Below are positions 18,018 to 27,508 of a stretch of 64,000 nucleotides of DNA, piece by piece. Within the stretch, counting starts at the first letter, position 1. Every line of letters starts with the position of its first letter. The notes beneath the pieces are model-generated. The model was not told where the DNA came from, ran no database searches, and saw only the letters and a program-made list of their open reading frames with translations. The stretch lies in contig NZ_FNKL01000002.1 in assembly GCF_900100115.1 (NCBI RefSeq), positions 186,001 to 250,000 on the forward strand. Reading direction: 5' to 3'. Source of the stretch: Chryseobacterium soldanellicola (GTDB lineage: Bacteria; Bacteroidota; Bacteroidia; Flavobacteriales; Weeksellaceae). The position numbers and the translations under genes are program-made.

Positions 18018-18371
18018 TTAGAATTTAAGTCCTCCTTCTCTCGCACCATCAGCTAGAGCTTTAACTCTACCATGATATACGAAACCGTTTCTGTCAAATA
18101 CAATAGCTTGGATTCCTGCAGCAACTGCTTTAGCAGCAATAGCTTTACCAACAGCGGCAGAAACTTCACTTTTTGTACCTTTAGCGTCAACTCCTTTATC
18201 TCTAGAAGAAGCAGATACTAAAGTTTTACCGTCCTTGTCATCGATTAACTGAGCGTAAATTTCCTTATTACTTTTATATACAGATAATCTTGGCAATTCA
18301 GAAGATCCGGAGATTTTTCCTCTTACTCTTCTTTTTATTCTTATTCTTTTTTCTACTTTACTTAATGCCAT
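18018..18371 (-). CDS. rplR: 50S ribosomal protein L18
   Basis: A 117-residue 5S rRNA-binding protein. The region [20 protein letters not shown] and the end [20 protein letters not shown] are diagnostic. Normal length and place, 15 bp after rplF. Confidence 0.98.
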   Translation of the reverse strand: MALSKVEKRIRIKRRVRGKISGSSELPRLSVYKSNKEIYAQLIDDKDGKTLVSASSRDKGVDAKGTKSEVSAAVGKAIAAKAVAAGIQAIVFDRNGFVYHGRVKALADGAREGGLKF

Positions 18372-18386
18372 AATACTTATAATTTA

Positions 18387-18932
18387 TTAAGCAGATTTAC
18401 CAGCTTTACGTCTAACATTTTCACCAACGAATCTTACACCTTTTCCTTTGTACGGCTCAGGCTTTCTGAATGAACGGATTTTCGCCGCTACCATTCCAAG
18501 AAGTTGCTTGTCGTAAGACGTTAAAGTAATAATTGGATTTTTACCTTTTTCAGTCAATGTATCGATTACCACTTCTTTTGGAAGTTCTAAAACAATACCG
18601 TGAGAGAATCCTAAAGCCAATTCAAGTTTTTGACCTGAATGAGAAGCTCTGTATCCTACCCCTACTAGTTCTAACTGTTTTGTGAAACCTTCGCTGGTTC
18701 CTACAATCATGTTATTGATTAACGCTCTGTATAAACCGTGAAGCGCTTTGTGTTGCTTAGACTCAGATGGTCTGCTGAATGTAAGCTCTCCATCGTTTTG
18801 TTCTAAAGTAATTCCTTCTGTAAGCTCCTGAGAAAGTTCTCCCTTAGGACCTTTAACAGTTACTACACCCTCATTTTGAGTGATTGTAACTCCAGCGGGA
18901 ACTGTTATAATTGCTTTACCAATTCTTGACAT
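18387..18932 (-). CDS. rplF: 50S ribosomal protein L6
   Basis: A 181-residue protein with two repeated alpha/beta domains and the C-terminal signature KPEPYKGKGVRFVGENVRRK. L6 binds near the sarcin-ricin region of 23S rRNA. 17 bp after rpsH. Confidence 0.98.
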   Translation of the reverse strand: MSRIGKAIITVPAGVTITQNEGVVTVKGPKGELSQELTEGITLEQNDGELTFSRPSESKQHKALHGLYRALINNMIVGTSEGFTKQLELVGVGYRASHSGQKLELALGFSHGIVLELPKEVVIDTLTEKGKNPIITLTSYDKQLLGMVAAKIRSFRKPEPYKGKGVRFVGENVRRKAGKSA

Positions 18933-18949
18933 TTTCCTTTGATTAAAAA

Positions 18950-19348
18950 TTAATAAACATAGCAGATTACTTCACCGCCTACTTTCTCTTCTCTGGCTTT
19001 CTTATCAGTCATTACTCCTCTAGAAGTAGAGATGATAGCTACACCCAAACCGTTTAGTACTCTTGGAAGCTCAGCTGAACCTTTGTACTGTCTCAAACCT
19101 GGTCTTGAAGCTCTTTGAATAGACTTAATTGCAGGCTTGCTGGTTTGTTTGTCATACTTTAAAGCGATTTTGATCGTCCCTTGAACAGCGCTATCTTCAA
19201 ACTTGTAGTTTAAGATATACCCTTGATCAAATAAGATCTTCGTAATCTCCTTTTTGATTTTCGATGCAGGAATTTCCACCACTTTGTGGCCTGCGCTTTG
19301 TGCGTTCCTTACTCTTGTTAGGAAATCTGAAATTGGATCTGTTACCAT
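18950..19348 (-). CDS. rpsH: 30S ribosomal protein S8
   Basis: A 132-residue protein binding the central domain of 16S rRNA. The start MVTDPISDFLTRVRNA and the signature GVAIISTSRGVMTDKKAR are clear. In enteric bacteria S8 is the autogenous repressor of the spc operon. Here a 145-bp gap with a strong hairpin lies directly upstream, between rpsN and rpsH. Confidence 0.98.
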   Translation of the reverse strand: MVTDPISDFLTRVRNAQSAGHKVVEIPASKIKKEITKILFDQGYILNYKFEDSAVQGTIKIALKYDKQTSKPAIKSIQRASRPGLRQYKGSAELPRVLNGLGVAIISTSRGVMTDKKAREEKVGGEVICYVY

Positions 19349-19404
19349 TTTTCTTTTATAAATTATTGGTTAAAGACAATCAGTATTGAAAGGACTTAAA
19401 GATT

Positions 19405-19442
19405 AAAATATCAGACTTCAGAAAACTTCGGTCTGATATTTT
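19405..19442 (-). promoter_or_regulatory. strong hairpin between rpsN and rpsH
   Basis: Perfect 12-bp stem AAAATATCAGAC / GTCTGATATTTT with a 14-nt loop, T-rich on the exit side of either strand. It sits in the only long gap of the spc part of the cluster. It has the shape of an intrinsic terminator or attenuator, yet rpsH and 14 further essential genes lie downstream. Confidence 0.65.
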
Positions 19443-19493
19443 TATTTTTAGTATCCAGACAACTTAATTGTCCCGATTTTTAATTAGTAATTA

Positions 19494-19763
19494 TTACCAA
19501 CTAGCTTTTTTCACTCCTGGGATAAGACCGTTGTTTGCCATTTCTCTGAAAGTTACTCTGGAAATACCAAACGTTCTCATGTATCCTCTTGGTCTACCTG
19601 TTAATTTACATCTGTTGTGTAATCTTACAGGAGAAGCGTTTTTAGGTAATTTCTGAAGTGCTTCATAATCACCAGCTTCTTTTAAAGCTTTTCTTTTTTC
19701 AGCGTATTTAGCAACGACTGCTTCTCTTTTGCGCTCACGCGCTTTCATTGATTCTTTAGCCAT
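19494..19763 (-). CDS. rpsN: 30S ribosomal protein S14, zinc-free type
   Basis: An 89-residue protein of the long, zinc-free (C-minus) S14 class: only one Cys in [20 protein letters not shown] and no CxxC pairs. It ends [13 protein letters not shown]. It begins 3 bp after rplE; the next gene rpsH follows only after 145 bp. Confidence 0.97.
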   Translation of the reverse strand: MAKESMKARERKREAVVAKYAEKRKALKEAGDYEALQKLPKNASPVRLHNRCKLTGRPRGYMRTFGISRVTFREMANNGLIPGVKKASW

Positions 19764-19766
19764 TTC

Positions 19767-20318
19767 TTAGTTCTTTTTAAATGGTAAACCGAAGTGAGTT
19801 AATAATGCTTTAGCTTCTTTATCTGTTTTCGCAGTTGTAACGAAAGTGATGTCCATCCCCTGGATTTTTTTCACTTTGTCAATTACGATCTCAGGGAAGA
19901 TAATTTGCTCAGTAATACCTAAGTTATAGTTACCTCTACCGTCGAAACCATCCGCTTTGATACCAGAGAAATCTCTGATACGTGGTAAAGCAGAAGCCGT
20001 AAGTCTGTCTAAGAATTCGTACATTTTGCTAGCTCTAAGAGTAACCTTAGCACCTACAGGCATACCTTTTCTCAATTTGAAAGCAGCTTCATCCTTTTTA
20101 GAGATAGTGCCTACAGCTTTCTGACCAGTGATATTCGTTAATTCTTCAACAGCATAATCAATGATTTTTTTGTCTGCAGTAGCATCACCTAATCCTTGAG
20201 ATAAGATGATTTTTTCTAATCTAGGTACTTGCATTACTGACTTGTACCCGAATTCTTCCATCATTGCAGGAACAATCGTTTCTTTATATGCTTTCTTGGG
20301 TCTTGCTATATATTCCAT
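19767..20318 (-). CDS. rplE: 50S ribosomal protein L5
   Basis: A 183-residue protein that binds 5S rRNA and contacts P-site tRNA. The signature [13 protein letters not shown] and the region [18 protein letters not shown] are visible. 13 bp after rplX. Confidence 0.98.
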   Translation of the reverse strand: MEYIARPKKAYKETIVPAMMEEFGYKSVMQVPRLEKIILSQGLGDATADKKIIDYAVEELTNITGQKAVGTISKKDEAAFKLRKGMPVGAKVTLRASKMYEFLDRLTASALPRIRDFSGIKADGFDGRGNYNLGITEQIIFPEIVIDKVKKIQGMDITFVTTAKTDKEAKALLTHFGLPFKKN

Positions 20319-20331
20319 TTGTTATTTAAAA

Positions 20332-20658
20332 TTATAAAGTTTCACCCGTTTTTTTGTCGATTCTTACTTTCTTATCTCCGTCGATTTTGTAACCAACTTT
20401 GATAGCTTTTCCGTCTTTACCAACTAAAGCTATGTTTGAGATATGAATAGAAGCTTCCTTTTCTGTAATTCCTCCTTGAGGATTTGAAGCTGAAGGCTTA
20501 ACGTGTTTTTTAACGATATTAAGTCCTGCAACGATTACTCTAGGGTCTTTTCCTTCTTTTTTGATCACTTCAATAACTTCACCAGTCTTACCTTTGATAT
20601 CTTTCTTACCGGTAGTAATGATTACGTTATCTCCTCTTTTTATTTTTAACTTTGACAT
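20332..20658 (-). CDS. rplX: 50S ribosomal protein L24
   Basis: A 108-residue assembly-initiator protein with an N-terminal KOW motif (IKRGDNVIITTGKKDIKGKTG) and NIVKKHVKPS. 22 bp after rplN. Confidence 0.97.
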   Translation of the reverse strand: MSKLKIKRGDNVIITTGKKDIKGKTGEVIEVIKKEGKDPRVIVAGLNIVKKHVKPSASNPQGGITEKEASIHISNIALVGKDGKAIKVGYKIDGDKKVRIDKKTGETL

Positions 20659-20680
20659 TTTCTTTTAAAAATTTTAAAAA

Positions 20681-21049
20681 TTAAAGTACTTCAGGAGCCA
20701 ATGAAATGATTTTCATATATTCTTTGTCTCTCAACTCACGAGCAACAGGTCCGAAAACACGCGTTCCTCTCATTTCTCCACCAGCGTTTAGTAAAACACA
20801 AGCATTGTCTTCGAATTTGATGTATGAACCATCTTTTCTTCTCACTGCTTTTTTAGTTCTCACTACTACCGCTTTAGATACTTGACCTTTCTTTGCGTTT
20901 CCTGATGGTGTAGAATCTTTAATAGTAACTACGATTTTATCACCAACTGAAGCATATCTTCTTCTGGTACCTCCCAGAACTCTGATCACCAATACTTCTT
21001 TAGCACCTGTGTTATCAGCAACTTTTAATCTTGATTCTGTTTGTAACAT
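20681..21049 (-). CDS. rplN: 50S ribosomal protein L14
   Basis: A 122-residue protein with the L14 start [20 protein letters not shown] and the conserved [13 protein letters not shown] near the C-terminus. It lies at the subunit interface and binds silencing factor RsfS in other bacteria. Its ATG overlaps the rpsQ stop by one base (TAATG). Confidence 0.98.
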   Translation of the reverse strand: MLQTESRLKVADNTGAKEVLVIRVLGGTRRRYASVGDKIVVTIKDSTPSGNAKKGQVSKAVVVRTKKAVRRKDGSYIKFEDNACVLLNAGGEMRGTRVFGPVARELRDKEYMKIISLAPEVL

Positions 21050-21303
21050 TACTTAGCTTTTTCAATGATTCTTACTAATCTCCATCTTTTACTCTTGCTC
21101 AAAGGTCTTGTTTCTTGGATAAGAACTGTATCTCCTTCTGTGCATTCGTTGTTTTCGTCGTGTGCAGTATATTTTTTCGTTTTTAATACGAATTTACCGT
21201 ACATCGGGTGTTTCACTCTCGTCGTCTCACTTACAACAATGGTCTTTTCCATTTTATTGCTGGAAACTATTCCGATTCTTTCTTTTCTTAAGTTTCTTTC
21301 CAT
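21049..21303 (-). CDS. rpsQ: 30S ribosomal protein S17
   Basis: An 84-residue OB-fold protein with the region [20 protein letters not shown] and [18 protein letters not shown]. It is a primary binder of the 16S rRNA 5' domain. 14 bp after rpmC; stop shared with the rplN start. Confidence 0.97.
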   Translation of the reverse strand: MERNLRKERIGIVSSNKMEKTIVVSETTRVKHPMYGKFVLKTKKYTAHDENNECTEGDTVLIQETRPLSKSKRWRLVRIIEKAK

Positions 21304-21317
21304 AATGTATGAAAATC

Positions 21318-21506
21318 TTATTGTTGTTTGTTAGTTAACTCAGTGTTTAGTCTTGCGATTGTCTTTCTCAAATCTCTGATTTGGATAGGATTTTCAAGTG
21401 GGCTGATCTTGTGAGCCAATTTCATTTTAGTGAATTCAGCTTTAGCTTCAGTCAATTTAGCTTGAACATCTTCAGCGCTTAGATTTTTAATTTCAGCTTG
21501 TTTCAT
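21318..21506 (-). CDS. rpmC: 50S ribosomal protein L29
   Basis: A 62-residue two-helix protein starting [15 protein letters not shown], with the signature [19 protein letters not shown]. It lies near the tunnel exit next to L23, where trigger factor and SRP dock. 12 bp after rplP. Confidence 0.96.
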   Translation of the reverse strand: MKQAEIKNLSAEDVQAKLTEAKAEFTKMKLAHKISPLENPIQIRDLRKTIARLNTELTNKQQ

Positions 21507-21518
21507 TGTATTCAGAGA

Positions 21519-21944
21519 TTAAAGAGGTTTAACAAAATCGTTAGCAACTACAAATCTGGTAACTACCGGTAATTTTTGAGCGGCAAGTCTTAGAGCTTCC
21601 TTAGCGATTTCGTAAGGTACACCTCCAACTTCGAACATAATTTTACCTGGTTTTACTACAGCTACCCAATATTCCACGGCACCTTTACCTTTACCCATAC
21701 GTACTTCGGCTGGTTTTTTAGTAATTGGCTTATCCGGGAAGATTTTGATCCATAGTTGACCTTCTCTTTTCATATATCTTGTAGCAGCGATACGCGCAGC
21801 CTCAATCTGTCTAGCAGTGATCCAAGCACCTTCTGTTGCTTTGATTCCGAAAGTTCCATAAGCAAGTTGATTACCTCTCTGAGCAATCCCCTTCATTTTC
21901 ATCTTATGAACTCTACGGAATTTGGTTCTTTTTGGTTGTAACAT
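21519..21944 (-). CDS. rplP: 50S ribosomal protein L16
   Basis: A 141-residue protein with the start [19 protein letters not shown] and [21 protein letters not shown]16 positions tRNAs in the A site and is added late in assembly. The gap to rpsC is 78 bp, longer than most in the cluster, and contains short TTTAGAATTT-type direct repeats with no gene. Confidence 0.98.
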   Translation of the reverse strand: MLQPKRTKFRRVHKMKMKGIAQRGNQLAYGTFGIKATEGAWITARQIEAARIAATRYMKREGQLWIKIFPDKPITKKPAEVRMGKGKGAVEYWVAVVKPGKIMFEVGGVPYEIAKEALRLAAQKLPVVTRFVVANDFVKPL

Positions 21945-22022
21945 AATTTCTTAAATTTTAGATTTTAGAATTTAGAATTTAAAAAAGTAACGGTCATTTA
22001 AAAACTATCCTCTAAAATTTTA

Positions 22023-22760
22023 TTAATTATTTTTTTTATCTCTTGAAGGTCTTCTGTTATCTCTATCTCCTCCTCTGTTTCCGCCTCCTGAAGGTCCTTT
22101 TTTCTGTTGTCCCACTAGAGGAGAAAGTTCTCTTTTACCGTAAACTTCACCTTTCATGATCCACACTTTAACCCCTAGCTTACCATATTGAGTCAATGCT
22201 TCTCCGATATGATAATCGATATCAGCTCTGAAAGTAGATAAAGGAACTCTTCCGTCTTTGAAAGATTCGCTTCTTGCCATTTCAGCACCGTTCAATCTAC
22301 CAGAGATCTGAACTTTGATTCCTTCAGCACCCATTCTCATTGTACCTGCCATTGCCATTTTAACAGCTCTTCTGTAAGAGATTCTGTTTTCAATTTGTTT
22401 AGCAATGCTGTCAGCAACTAATACTGCATCAAGCTCAGGTCTTTTGATTTCGAAAATATTGATTTGAATATCCTTACTTGTAAGTTTTTTCAATTCTTCT
22501 TTTAACTTGTCAACTTCCTGACCTCCTTTACCGATGATAAGTCCCGGTCTTGCAGTAGTGATTGTTACTGTTACTAATTTAAGTGTTCTTTCAATATAAA
22601 TTTTTGAAATACCACCTTTAGATAATCTTGCTTCAAGGTATCTTCTGATTTTGTAGTCTTCCGCGATTCTGTCTCCATAATCGTTTCCGCCAAACCAGTT
22701 AGAATCCCATCCTCTGATGATACCTAATCTGTTACCAATTGGATTTGTCTTCTGTCCCAT
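22023..22760 (-). CDS. rpsC: 30S ribosomal protein S3
   Basis: A 245-residue protein with an N-terminal KH domain whose GxxG loop is in [15 protein letters not shown], and the C-terminal S3 domain with [20 protein letters not shown]. The last 30 residues form a Gly/Arg/Asp-rich tail, a low-complexity extension. It helps mRNA enter the 30S subunit. 8 bp after rplV. Confidence 0.98.
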   Translation of the reverse strand: MGQKTNPIGNRLGIIRGWDSNWFGGNDYGDRIAEDYKIRRYLEARLSKGGISKIYIERTLKLVTVTITTARPGLIIGKGGQEVDKLKEELKKLTSKDIQINIFEIKRPELDAVLVADSIAKQIENRISYRRAVKMAMAGTMRMGAEGIKVQISGRLNGAEMARSESFKDGRVPLSTFRADIDYHIGEALTQYGKLGVKVWIMKGEVYGKRELSPLVGQQKKGPSGGGNRGGDRDNRRPSRDKKNN

Positions 22761-22768
22761 ACCTTGAA

Positions 22769-23167
22769 TTAATTTTCTTTTGTACCTAAGATTAATGTAA
22801 TGTGGTTTGATCTTTTTCTGATTCTGTACCCTCTACCTTGTGGAGCTGGTCTCAGTCTCTTCAATTGTCTTGCACTATCCACAAAAATTTCCTTAACGAT
22901 AAGATTAGCTTCTTCAATATCAGCACCTTCGTTTTTAGATTGCCAGTTGGCCATCGCAGAAAGTAATACTTTTTCTAACTTGTTAGAAGCGTCTTTCTTT
23001 GAATATTTTAGGATGTATAAAGCTTTGTCAACTTCTACCCCTCTGATGATATCAGCAACTAATCTCATCTTTCTTGGAGAAGAAGGGCAATCGTTATGTA
23101 ATGCTTTTGCTACATCTTGATTTGTTAATTTACGTGCTAATGCACTTTCTCTTTTTCTTGATCCCAT
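22769..23167 (-). CDS. rplV: 50S ribosomal protein L22
   Basis: A 132-residue protein with [17 protein letters not shown] near the start and the long tunnel-lining hairpin ending [20 protein letters not shown]. It carries about 20 more N-terminal residues than the E. coli form. The tip of its loop contributes to the exit tunnel and is a macrolide-resistance hotspot in other bacteria. 2 bp after rpsS. Confidence 0.97.
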   Translation of the reverse strand: MGSRKRESALARKLTNQDVAKALHNDCPSSPRKMRLVADIIRGVEVDKALYILKYSKKDASNKLEKVLLSAMANWQSKNEGADIEEANLIVKEIFVDSARQLKRLRPAPQGRGYRIRKRSNHITLILGTKEN

Positions 23168-23169
23168 GA

Positions 23170-23448
23170 TTATCTACTTCCTTTGTTTTTATTACCACCA
23201 TGACCTCTGAAAGATCTTGTTGGAGAAAATTCGCCTAACTTGTGACCAACCATGTTTTCTGTAACATAAACAGGGATAAAAGATTTCCCGTTGTGTACAG
23301 CGATAGTTTGTCCTACGAAGTCCGGAGATATCATTGATGCTCTAGACCAAGTTTTAATAACTGTCTTCTTACCAGACTCTATATTTGCCTGAACCTTCTT
23401 ATCTAAAGTATATGCGATGAATGGTCCTTTTTTAAGTGATCTTGCCAT
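23170..23448 (-). CDS. rpsS: 30S ribosomal protein S19
   Basis: A 92-residue head protein starting [11 protein letters not shown] and ending with the signature [15 protein letters not shown]. It binds S13 and 16S rRNA near the A and P sites. 2 bp after rplB. Confidence 0.98.
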   Translation of the reverse strand: MARSLKKGPFIAYTLDKKVQANIESGKKTVIKTWSRASMISPDFVGQTIAVHNGKSFIPVYVTENMVGHKLGEFSPTRSFRGHGGNKNKGSR

Positions 23449-23450
23449 AA

Positions 23451-24272
23451 TTATTTTCTTTTAGATACGATGTAACGGTTAGACACTTTGTTTTTCTTTC
23501 TAGTTTTATAACCTTTAGACGGCATACCGTTTCTAGATCTTGGGTGACCTCCAGAAGAACGTCCTTCACCACCTCCCATTGGGTGATCTACAGGGTTCAT
23601 TACTACAGCTCTTGTTCTTGGTCTTCTACCTAACCATCTGCTTCTACCTGCTTTACCTGAAACGGTTAACTGGTGGTCAGAGTTAGATACTGATCCTATC
23701 ATTGCATAACATTCAGTAAGGATCATTCTAGATTCTCCTGAAGGCAATTTGATGATTGCGTATTTCCCGTCTCTTGAAGTTAATTGAGCTGAAGAACCTG
23801 CACTTCTTGCTAAAATAGCACCTTGTCCCGGTTTCATTTCAACACAAGAGATTACGGTACCCAATGGAATATTTTTCAATTTCATTGCGTTTCCTACGTT
23901 TGGCTCTACGCTTTCTCCTGAAACTACTTTTTGATCTACTTTGATACCGTTTGGAGCGATTATGTATCTCTTCTCTCCGTCAGCATATTCTAATAAAGCG
24001 ATAAATGCAGTTCTGTTTGGATCATATTCTACAGTTTTTACCGTTGCTTCAACATCATGCTTGTTTCTTTTGAAGTCGATAATTCTGTATTTCTTTTTGT
24101 GTCCACCTCCGGTGTAACGCATGGTCATTTTACCAGTTTGGTTACGTCCACCTGACTTACTAATACCAACTGTTAGAGATTTCTCTGGTTTGTTGGTAGT
24201 AATTTCCTCAAAATTGTTTACAATTCTGAATCTCTGTCCTGGGGTGATAGGTTTTAATTTTCTAACAGACAT
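23451..24272 (-). CDS. rplB: 50S ribosomal protein L2
   Basis: A 273-residue protein, among the most conserved, needed for subunit joining and peptidyl transfer. It has an OB fold, an SH3-like middle, and the C-terminal segment [20 protein letters not shown] with the conserved His near the peptidyl transferase centre. 22 bp after rplW. Confidence 0.98.
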   Translation of the reverse strand: MSVRKLKPITPGQRFRIVNNFEEITTNKPEKSLTVGISKSGGRNQTGKMTMRYTGGGHKKKYRIIDFKRNKHDVEATVKTVEYDPNRTAFIALLEYADGEKRYIIAPNGIKVDQKVVSGESVEPNVGNAMKLKNIPLGTVISCVEMKPGQGAILARSAGSSAQLTSRDGKYAIIKLPSGESRMILTECYAMIGSVSNSDHQLTVSGKAGRSRWLGRRPRTRAVVMNPVDHPMGGGEGRSSGGHPRSRNGMPSKGYKTRKKNKVSNRYIVSKRK

Positions 24273-24294
24273 TACTATTATTTATAATTAATAA

Positions 24295-24585
24295 TTAATT
24301 TACAGCAAAAATATCGATAACCTCACCTTCAGCAAGTTTGATTACCGCTTTTTTCAATTTGTTTGTCTTCCCTACTTGAAGACCTTTTTTAGTGTATTTC
24401 GAAGAAACCTTCGGAGCATAAATCATTGTATTAACGTCTGCTACTTTTACACCATAAGCCGCTTCTACAGCCTTTTTAATTTGGATTTTATTCGCCTTAG
24501 TATCAACTAAGAAAGAATAAGAACCTCTTAAATCTGTAAGATAGTTAGCTTTTTCTGAGATAACTGGTTTAATGATAACTGACAT
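24295..24585 (-). CDS. rplW: 50S ribosomal protein L23
   Basis: A 96-residue tunnel-exit protein with IIKPVISEKANYL and FLVDTKANKIQIKKAVEAAY. It forms the docking site of trigger factor and SRP. 3 bp after rplD. Confidence 0.97.
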   Translation of the reverse strand: MSVIIKPVISEKANYLTDLRGSYSFLVDTKANKIQIKKAVEAAYGVKVADVNTMIYAPKVSSKYTKKGLQVGKTNKLKKAVIKLAEGEVIDIFAVN

Positions 24586-24588
24586 GAC

Positions 24589-25218
24589 TTATTTCTTTAA
24601 ATTTTCCTGGAATTTTTCAACTGCACCTTCTAAGAAAACGATCTCACCTGCGTTGATTAAGTCATAAGAAGAAATTTCGTTGAATTTCATAACTTTAGTC
24701 TTAGGTAAGTTTCTTGAAGATAAATATACATTCTTGTTTGTGTCAGGAAGAATGAATAAAGACTTCTTATCGTTTAATGCCAATGCATTTAAGATCGTGA
24801 TGAAATCTTTAGTTTTAGGAGCAGCGATGCTCAAACCTTCCACAATTTTAATGCTGTTGTCTCTCATTTTCTGAGAAAGAACAGATTTTTTAGCTAATCT
24901 CTTAAGAGCTTTGTTCAATTTGAATCTGTAGTCTCTTGGCTTAGGTCCGAATACTCTACCTCCACCTCTGAAAGTTGGAGATTTAATATCACCGTATCTA
25001 GCAGATCCAGATCCTTTTTGCTTCTTAAGCTTTTTAGTAGAAGCAGTAATTTCGCTTCTTTCTTTTGATTTATGAGTTCCTTGTCTCTGTGCAGCAAGGT
25101 ACTGTTTAACTTCTAAGTAAACCGCGTGCTTATTTGGCTCAATTCCGAATACTGTTTCGTCTAGAGTTACTTTTTTTCCGGTTTCTTTTCCTGATGTATT
25201 TAATACTACTAGTTCCAT
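24589..25218 (-). CDS. rplD: 50S ribosomal protein L4
   Basis: A 209-residue protein with the extended tunnel loop [20 protein letters not shown] and [14 protein letters not shown]. In gamma-proteobacteria it represses its own operon; that is not shown here. Its start overlaps the rplC end by 10 bp, so translation is coupled. Confidence 0.98.
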   Translation of the reverse strand: MELVVLNTSGKETGKKVTLDETVFGIEPNKHAVYLEVKQYLAAQRQGTHKSKERSEITASTKKLKKQKGSGSARYGDIKSPTFRGGGRVFGPKPRDYRFKLNKALKRLAKKSVLSQKMRDNSIKIVEGLSIAAPKTKDFITILNALALNDKKSLFILPDTNKNVYLSSRNLPKTKVMKFNEISSYDLINAGEIVFLEGAVEKFQENLKK

Positions 25219-25835
25219 TTTCTGATAATTACATAAGAATTTTTAGCTCCCGGAACAGCACCTTTTACTACTAAAAGATTTTGTTCTTGATCCACTTTTA
25301 ATACCTGAAGGTTTTGTACAGTTACCTGCTTACCTCCCATTCTGCCCGCCATTCTCATTCCTTTGAATACTCTCGAAGGATCTGATCCAGCACCGATAGA
25401 ACCTGGAGCTCTAAGTCTGTTGTGCTGACCATGAGTCGCTTGCATTACACCTCCAAATCCGTGTCTTTTAACAACACCTTGGAAACCTTTACCTTTAGAA
25501 GTACCTGTTACGTCAACATATTCACCTTCCGCGAATAGATCAACTTTTACTTCTTCTCCTACTTTTACTTCATCAACGAATTCTCTGTAGAATTCTACTA
25601 ATTTAGCTTTAGGAGCAGAACCAGCCTTTTTAAAATGACCAGCTAACGCTTTACCAACGTTCTTCTCACTCTTGTCATCGAAACCCAATTGAACTGACTT
25701 GTAGCCGTCCTTTTCTATGGTTCTGACCTGTAAAACCGAGCACGGACCAGCTTGAATAACTGTACAAGGAATGTTTTTCCCTTCTTCGTTAAACAAAGAT
25801 GTCATACCGATTTTTTTACCAATAATACCTGACAT
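25209..25835 (-). CDS. rplC: 50S ribosomal protein L3
   Basis: A 208-residue protein starting [15 protein letters not shown], with the long extension [18 protein letters not shown] toward the peptidyl transferase centre and [18 protein letters not shown]. It is the first gene of this transcription unit. rpsJ, its normal upstream neighbour, is instead 8.6 kb away at 34406..34711. It has its own promoter and a leader of roughly 100 nt. Confidence 0.98.
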   Translation of the reverse strand: MSGIIGKKIGMTSLFNEEGKNIPCTVIQAGPCSVLQVRTIEKDGYKSVQLGFDDKSEKNVGKALAGHFKKAGSAPKAKLVEFYREFVDEVKVGEEVKVDLFAEGEYVDVTGTSKGKGFQGVVKRHGFGGVMQATHGQHNRLRAPGSIGAGSDPSRVFKGMRMAGRMGGKQVTVQNLQVLKVDQEQNLLVVKGAVPGAKNSYVIIRKWN

Positions 25836-25944
25836 TATTTATATAATATGTTATAAAATTTTCTTGTATTTTTCACCGTTTTAGGAAGGTTCGCAGTAAT
25901 TTCTACTTCTGATATAGGCATACTCTACCCCTAAAATGAGTGTG

Positions 25945-25974
25945 CAAATTTATGAATAATTTTATTACTGACAA
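25945..25974 (-). promoter_or_regulatory. promoter of the rplC-rplQ supercluster
   Basis: On the minus strand TTG (25974..25972), exactly 19 bp, then TAAATTTG (25952..25945): a perfect Bacteroidota consensus. It lies about 110 bp upstream of the rplC ATG, which leaves an untranslated leader of roughly 100 nt. Confidence 0.8.
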
Positions 25975-26078
25975 ATATTTAAGGTAAAATATTTTGATTT
26001 TTAATCATTTAGCTAATTCATGAAAATTTTTAAGCTTATTTTATGAAGGAATATTTTTAAATTTGAGAAAAAAGAAAT

Positions 26079-26492
26079 ATGAAAAAGATTTTCAGCTTAC
26101 TCATAATAGGCTTCAGTATTTTGTCTTTCGCACAATCCAAAGTTCCTTTTACGGGAAAGAGAGATTTTATGATTGAGCAGGGAGCAAGCGGTACAGGCAC
26201 CCCTTCTTACTATGTAGATGTAAAGAAAAACGGCGATGTTTACTTTGGTTTCGTTCAGATTAATCAGGCGAACGGTGAAGAAACAAAGGAAGAAATCAAT
26301 GCAGGAAAATATAATGCAAACGTGATGAAGGTCTATTTCAAAACTTACAATGAAACTTATTATATAAAATTTGATAAAGAAAAAATATATCTCACCGACG
26401 AAAAGGGAAATATCAAAAAATCAGAAGACTGTTGCCCGGTTTCCGAGATGGACAAAGGAAGTTGCACCTGTGAAAGCGCCTTATACGAATGA
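26079..26492 (+). CDS. secreted protein of unknown function
   Basis: A 137-residue protein with a signal peptide (MKKIFSLLIIGFSILSFAQ, cleavage after AQ) and no lipobox. The mature part is a small beta-rich domain followed by a Cys-rich end (DCCPVSEM, SCTCESALYE) with four Cys that could form two disulfides. No family is recognised. A perfect -7 box TAAATTTG is at 26058..26065, 13 bp upstream. The stop overlaps the next start by 4 bp (ATGA), so it is the first gene of a three-gene unit. Confidence 0.75.
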   Translation: MKKIFSLLIIGFSILSFAQSKVPFTGKRDFMIEQGASGTGTPSYYVDVKKNGDVYFGFVQINQANGEETKEEINAGKYNANVMKVYFKTYNETYYIKFDKEKIYLTDEKGNIKKSEDCCPVSEMDKGSCTCESALYE

Positions 26493-27466
26493 GAGCAATA
26501 AAAATTTTATTCATTCTTCTTATCGCCGTTTCGTGCAGTAAAAAGGAAGTTCATCCATACACGTTCTATTATTGGAAAACCAAATTGGCTTTAAATCCGA
26601 CAGAAAAAGACGTTTTACAAAAATCAACGACACCTTATTTATATACACGCTTTTTTGATGTTAATAAAATAAACGGAAAATTTCAGCCGGTTGGGGTTAT
26701 CACAAAGGATAAAAGTTTTGAAACCGACAAACACATCGTCCCGACAGTTTTTATCACCAATCAGACATTTTTATATATACATAAAGAAGAAATCACTTTT
26801 CTTGCGGAAAGCATCAGCAAATTAATCCAGAAGAAAGTATCGGAATATCATTTAAAAACCAACAATGAGATCCAAATCGATTGCGACTGGACCGCCGGAA
26901 CCAGAGACGATTATTTTGAATTTTTAAAGGAGTTGAAAAAGATTTCAGGAAAAGAAGTTACCTGCACCCTCAGGCTTCATCAGGTAAAAGATAAAAGTAT
27001 CATGGGAATTCCGCCTGTGAAAAAAGTCTATCTGATGTGTTACTCTACTTCTTCCCCTCTCGAAAATTCCGATAAAAATTCAATTCTTGATGTGAATATT
27101 TTAAAAAGTTATCTTTCCAAGCTTGAAGAATATCCTTTGAAACAAATCGAAGTTGCCCTTCCGATTTATTCATGGGGAATTATTACGAATCATTTGGGGA
27201 AACATAAATTAATCAATGCTTTATCTCAAAAAGATTTAAATAATCCTAACTTTAAGAAACTGTCAGAAAATGAAGTTGAAGTGGTAAAAGACGGTTTTTA
27301 TTTTGGAAATTATCTTAATAAAGGTTTCATCATTAAAATTGAAGATATTTCTGATGAACAACTGAAAAACGTTATTAATTTTTTAGATAAAAAAATACCT
27401 AATTATAATATTATATATTATCAGTTAGACAGTAAATTTGTAGATCAGCAGAAATTTATTTTTTGA
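26489..27466 (+). CDS. lipoprotein, possibly related to the DUF3142 glycosidase-like fold
   Basis: A 325-residue lipoprotein (signal MRAIKILFILLIAVSC). The sequence has the beat of a TIM-barrel-like enzyme: FYYWKTKLALNPTEKD near the start, IQIDCDWTAGTRDDYFEFLK in the middle, and QIEVALPIYSWGI toward the end. These segments resemble uncharacterised DUF3142-type proteins; this assignment is tentative. Translation is coupled to the preceding gene (ATGA overlap), and a 903-residue exported protein follows after 42 bp. Confidence 0.7.
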   Translation: MRAIKILFILLIAVSCSKKEVHPYTFYYWKTKLALNPTEKDVLQKSTTPYLYTRFFDVNKINGKFQPVGVITKDKSFETDKHIVPTVFITNQTFLYIHKEEITFLAESISKLIQKKVSEYHLKTNNEIQIDCDWTAGTRDDYFEFLKELKKISGKEVTCTLRLHQVKDKSIMGIPPVKKVYLMCYSTSSPLENSDKNSILDVNILKSYLSKLEEYPLKQIEVALPIYSWGIITNHLGKHKLINALSQKDLNNPNFKKLSENEVEVVKDGFYFGNYLNKGFIIKIEDISDEQLKNVINFLDKKIPNYNIIYYQLDSKFVDQQKFIF

Positions 27467-27508
27467 TTTTCACAGCTATAAAAACAGAATTAAAACACCA
27501 CTATCAAT

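Noticed and set aside
19494..19763. S14 and L36 judged defective because zinc ligands are missing
   Set aside because: Both match the known zinc-free (C-minus) classes and are full length, so this is normal variation.
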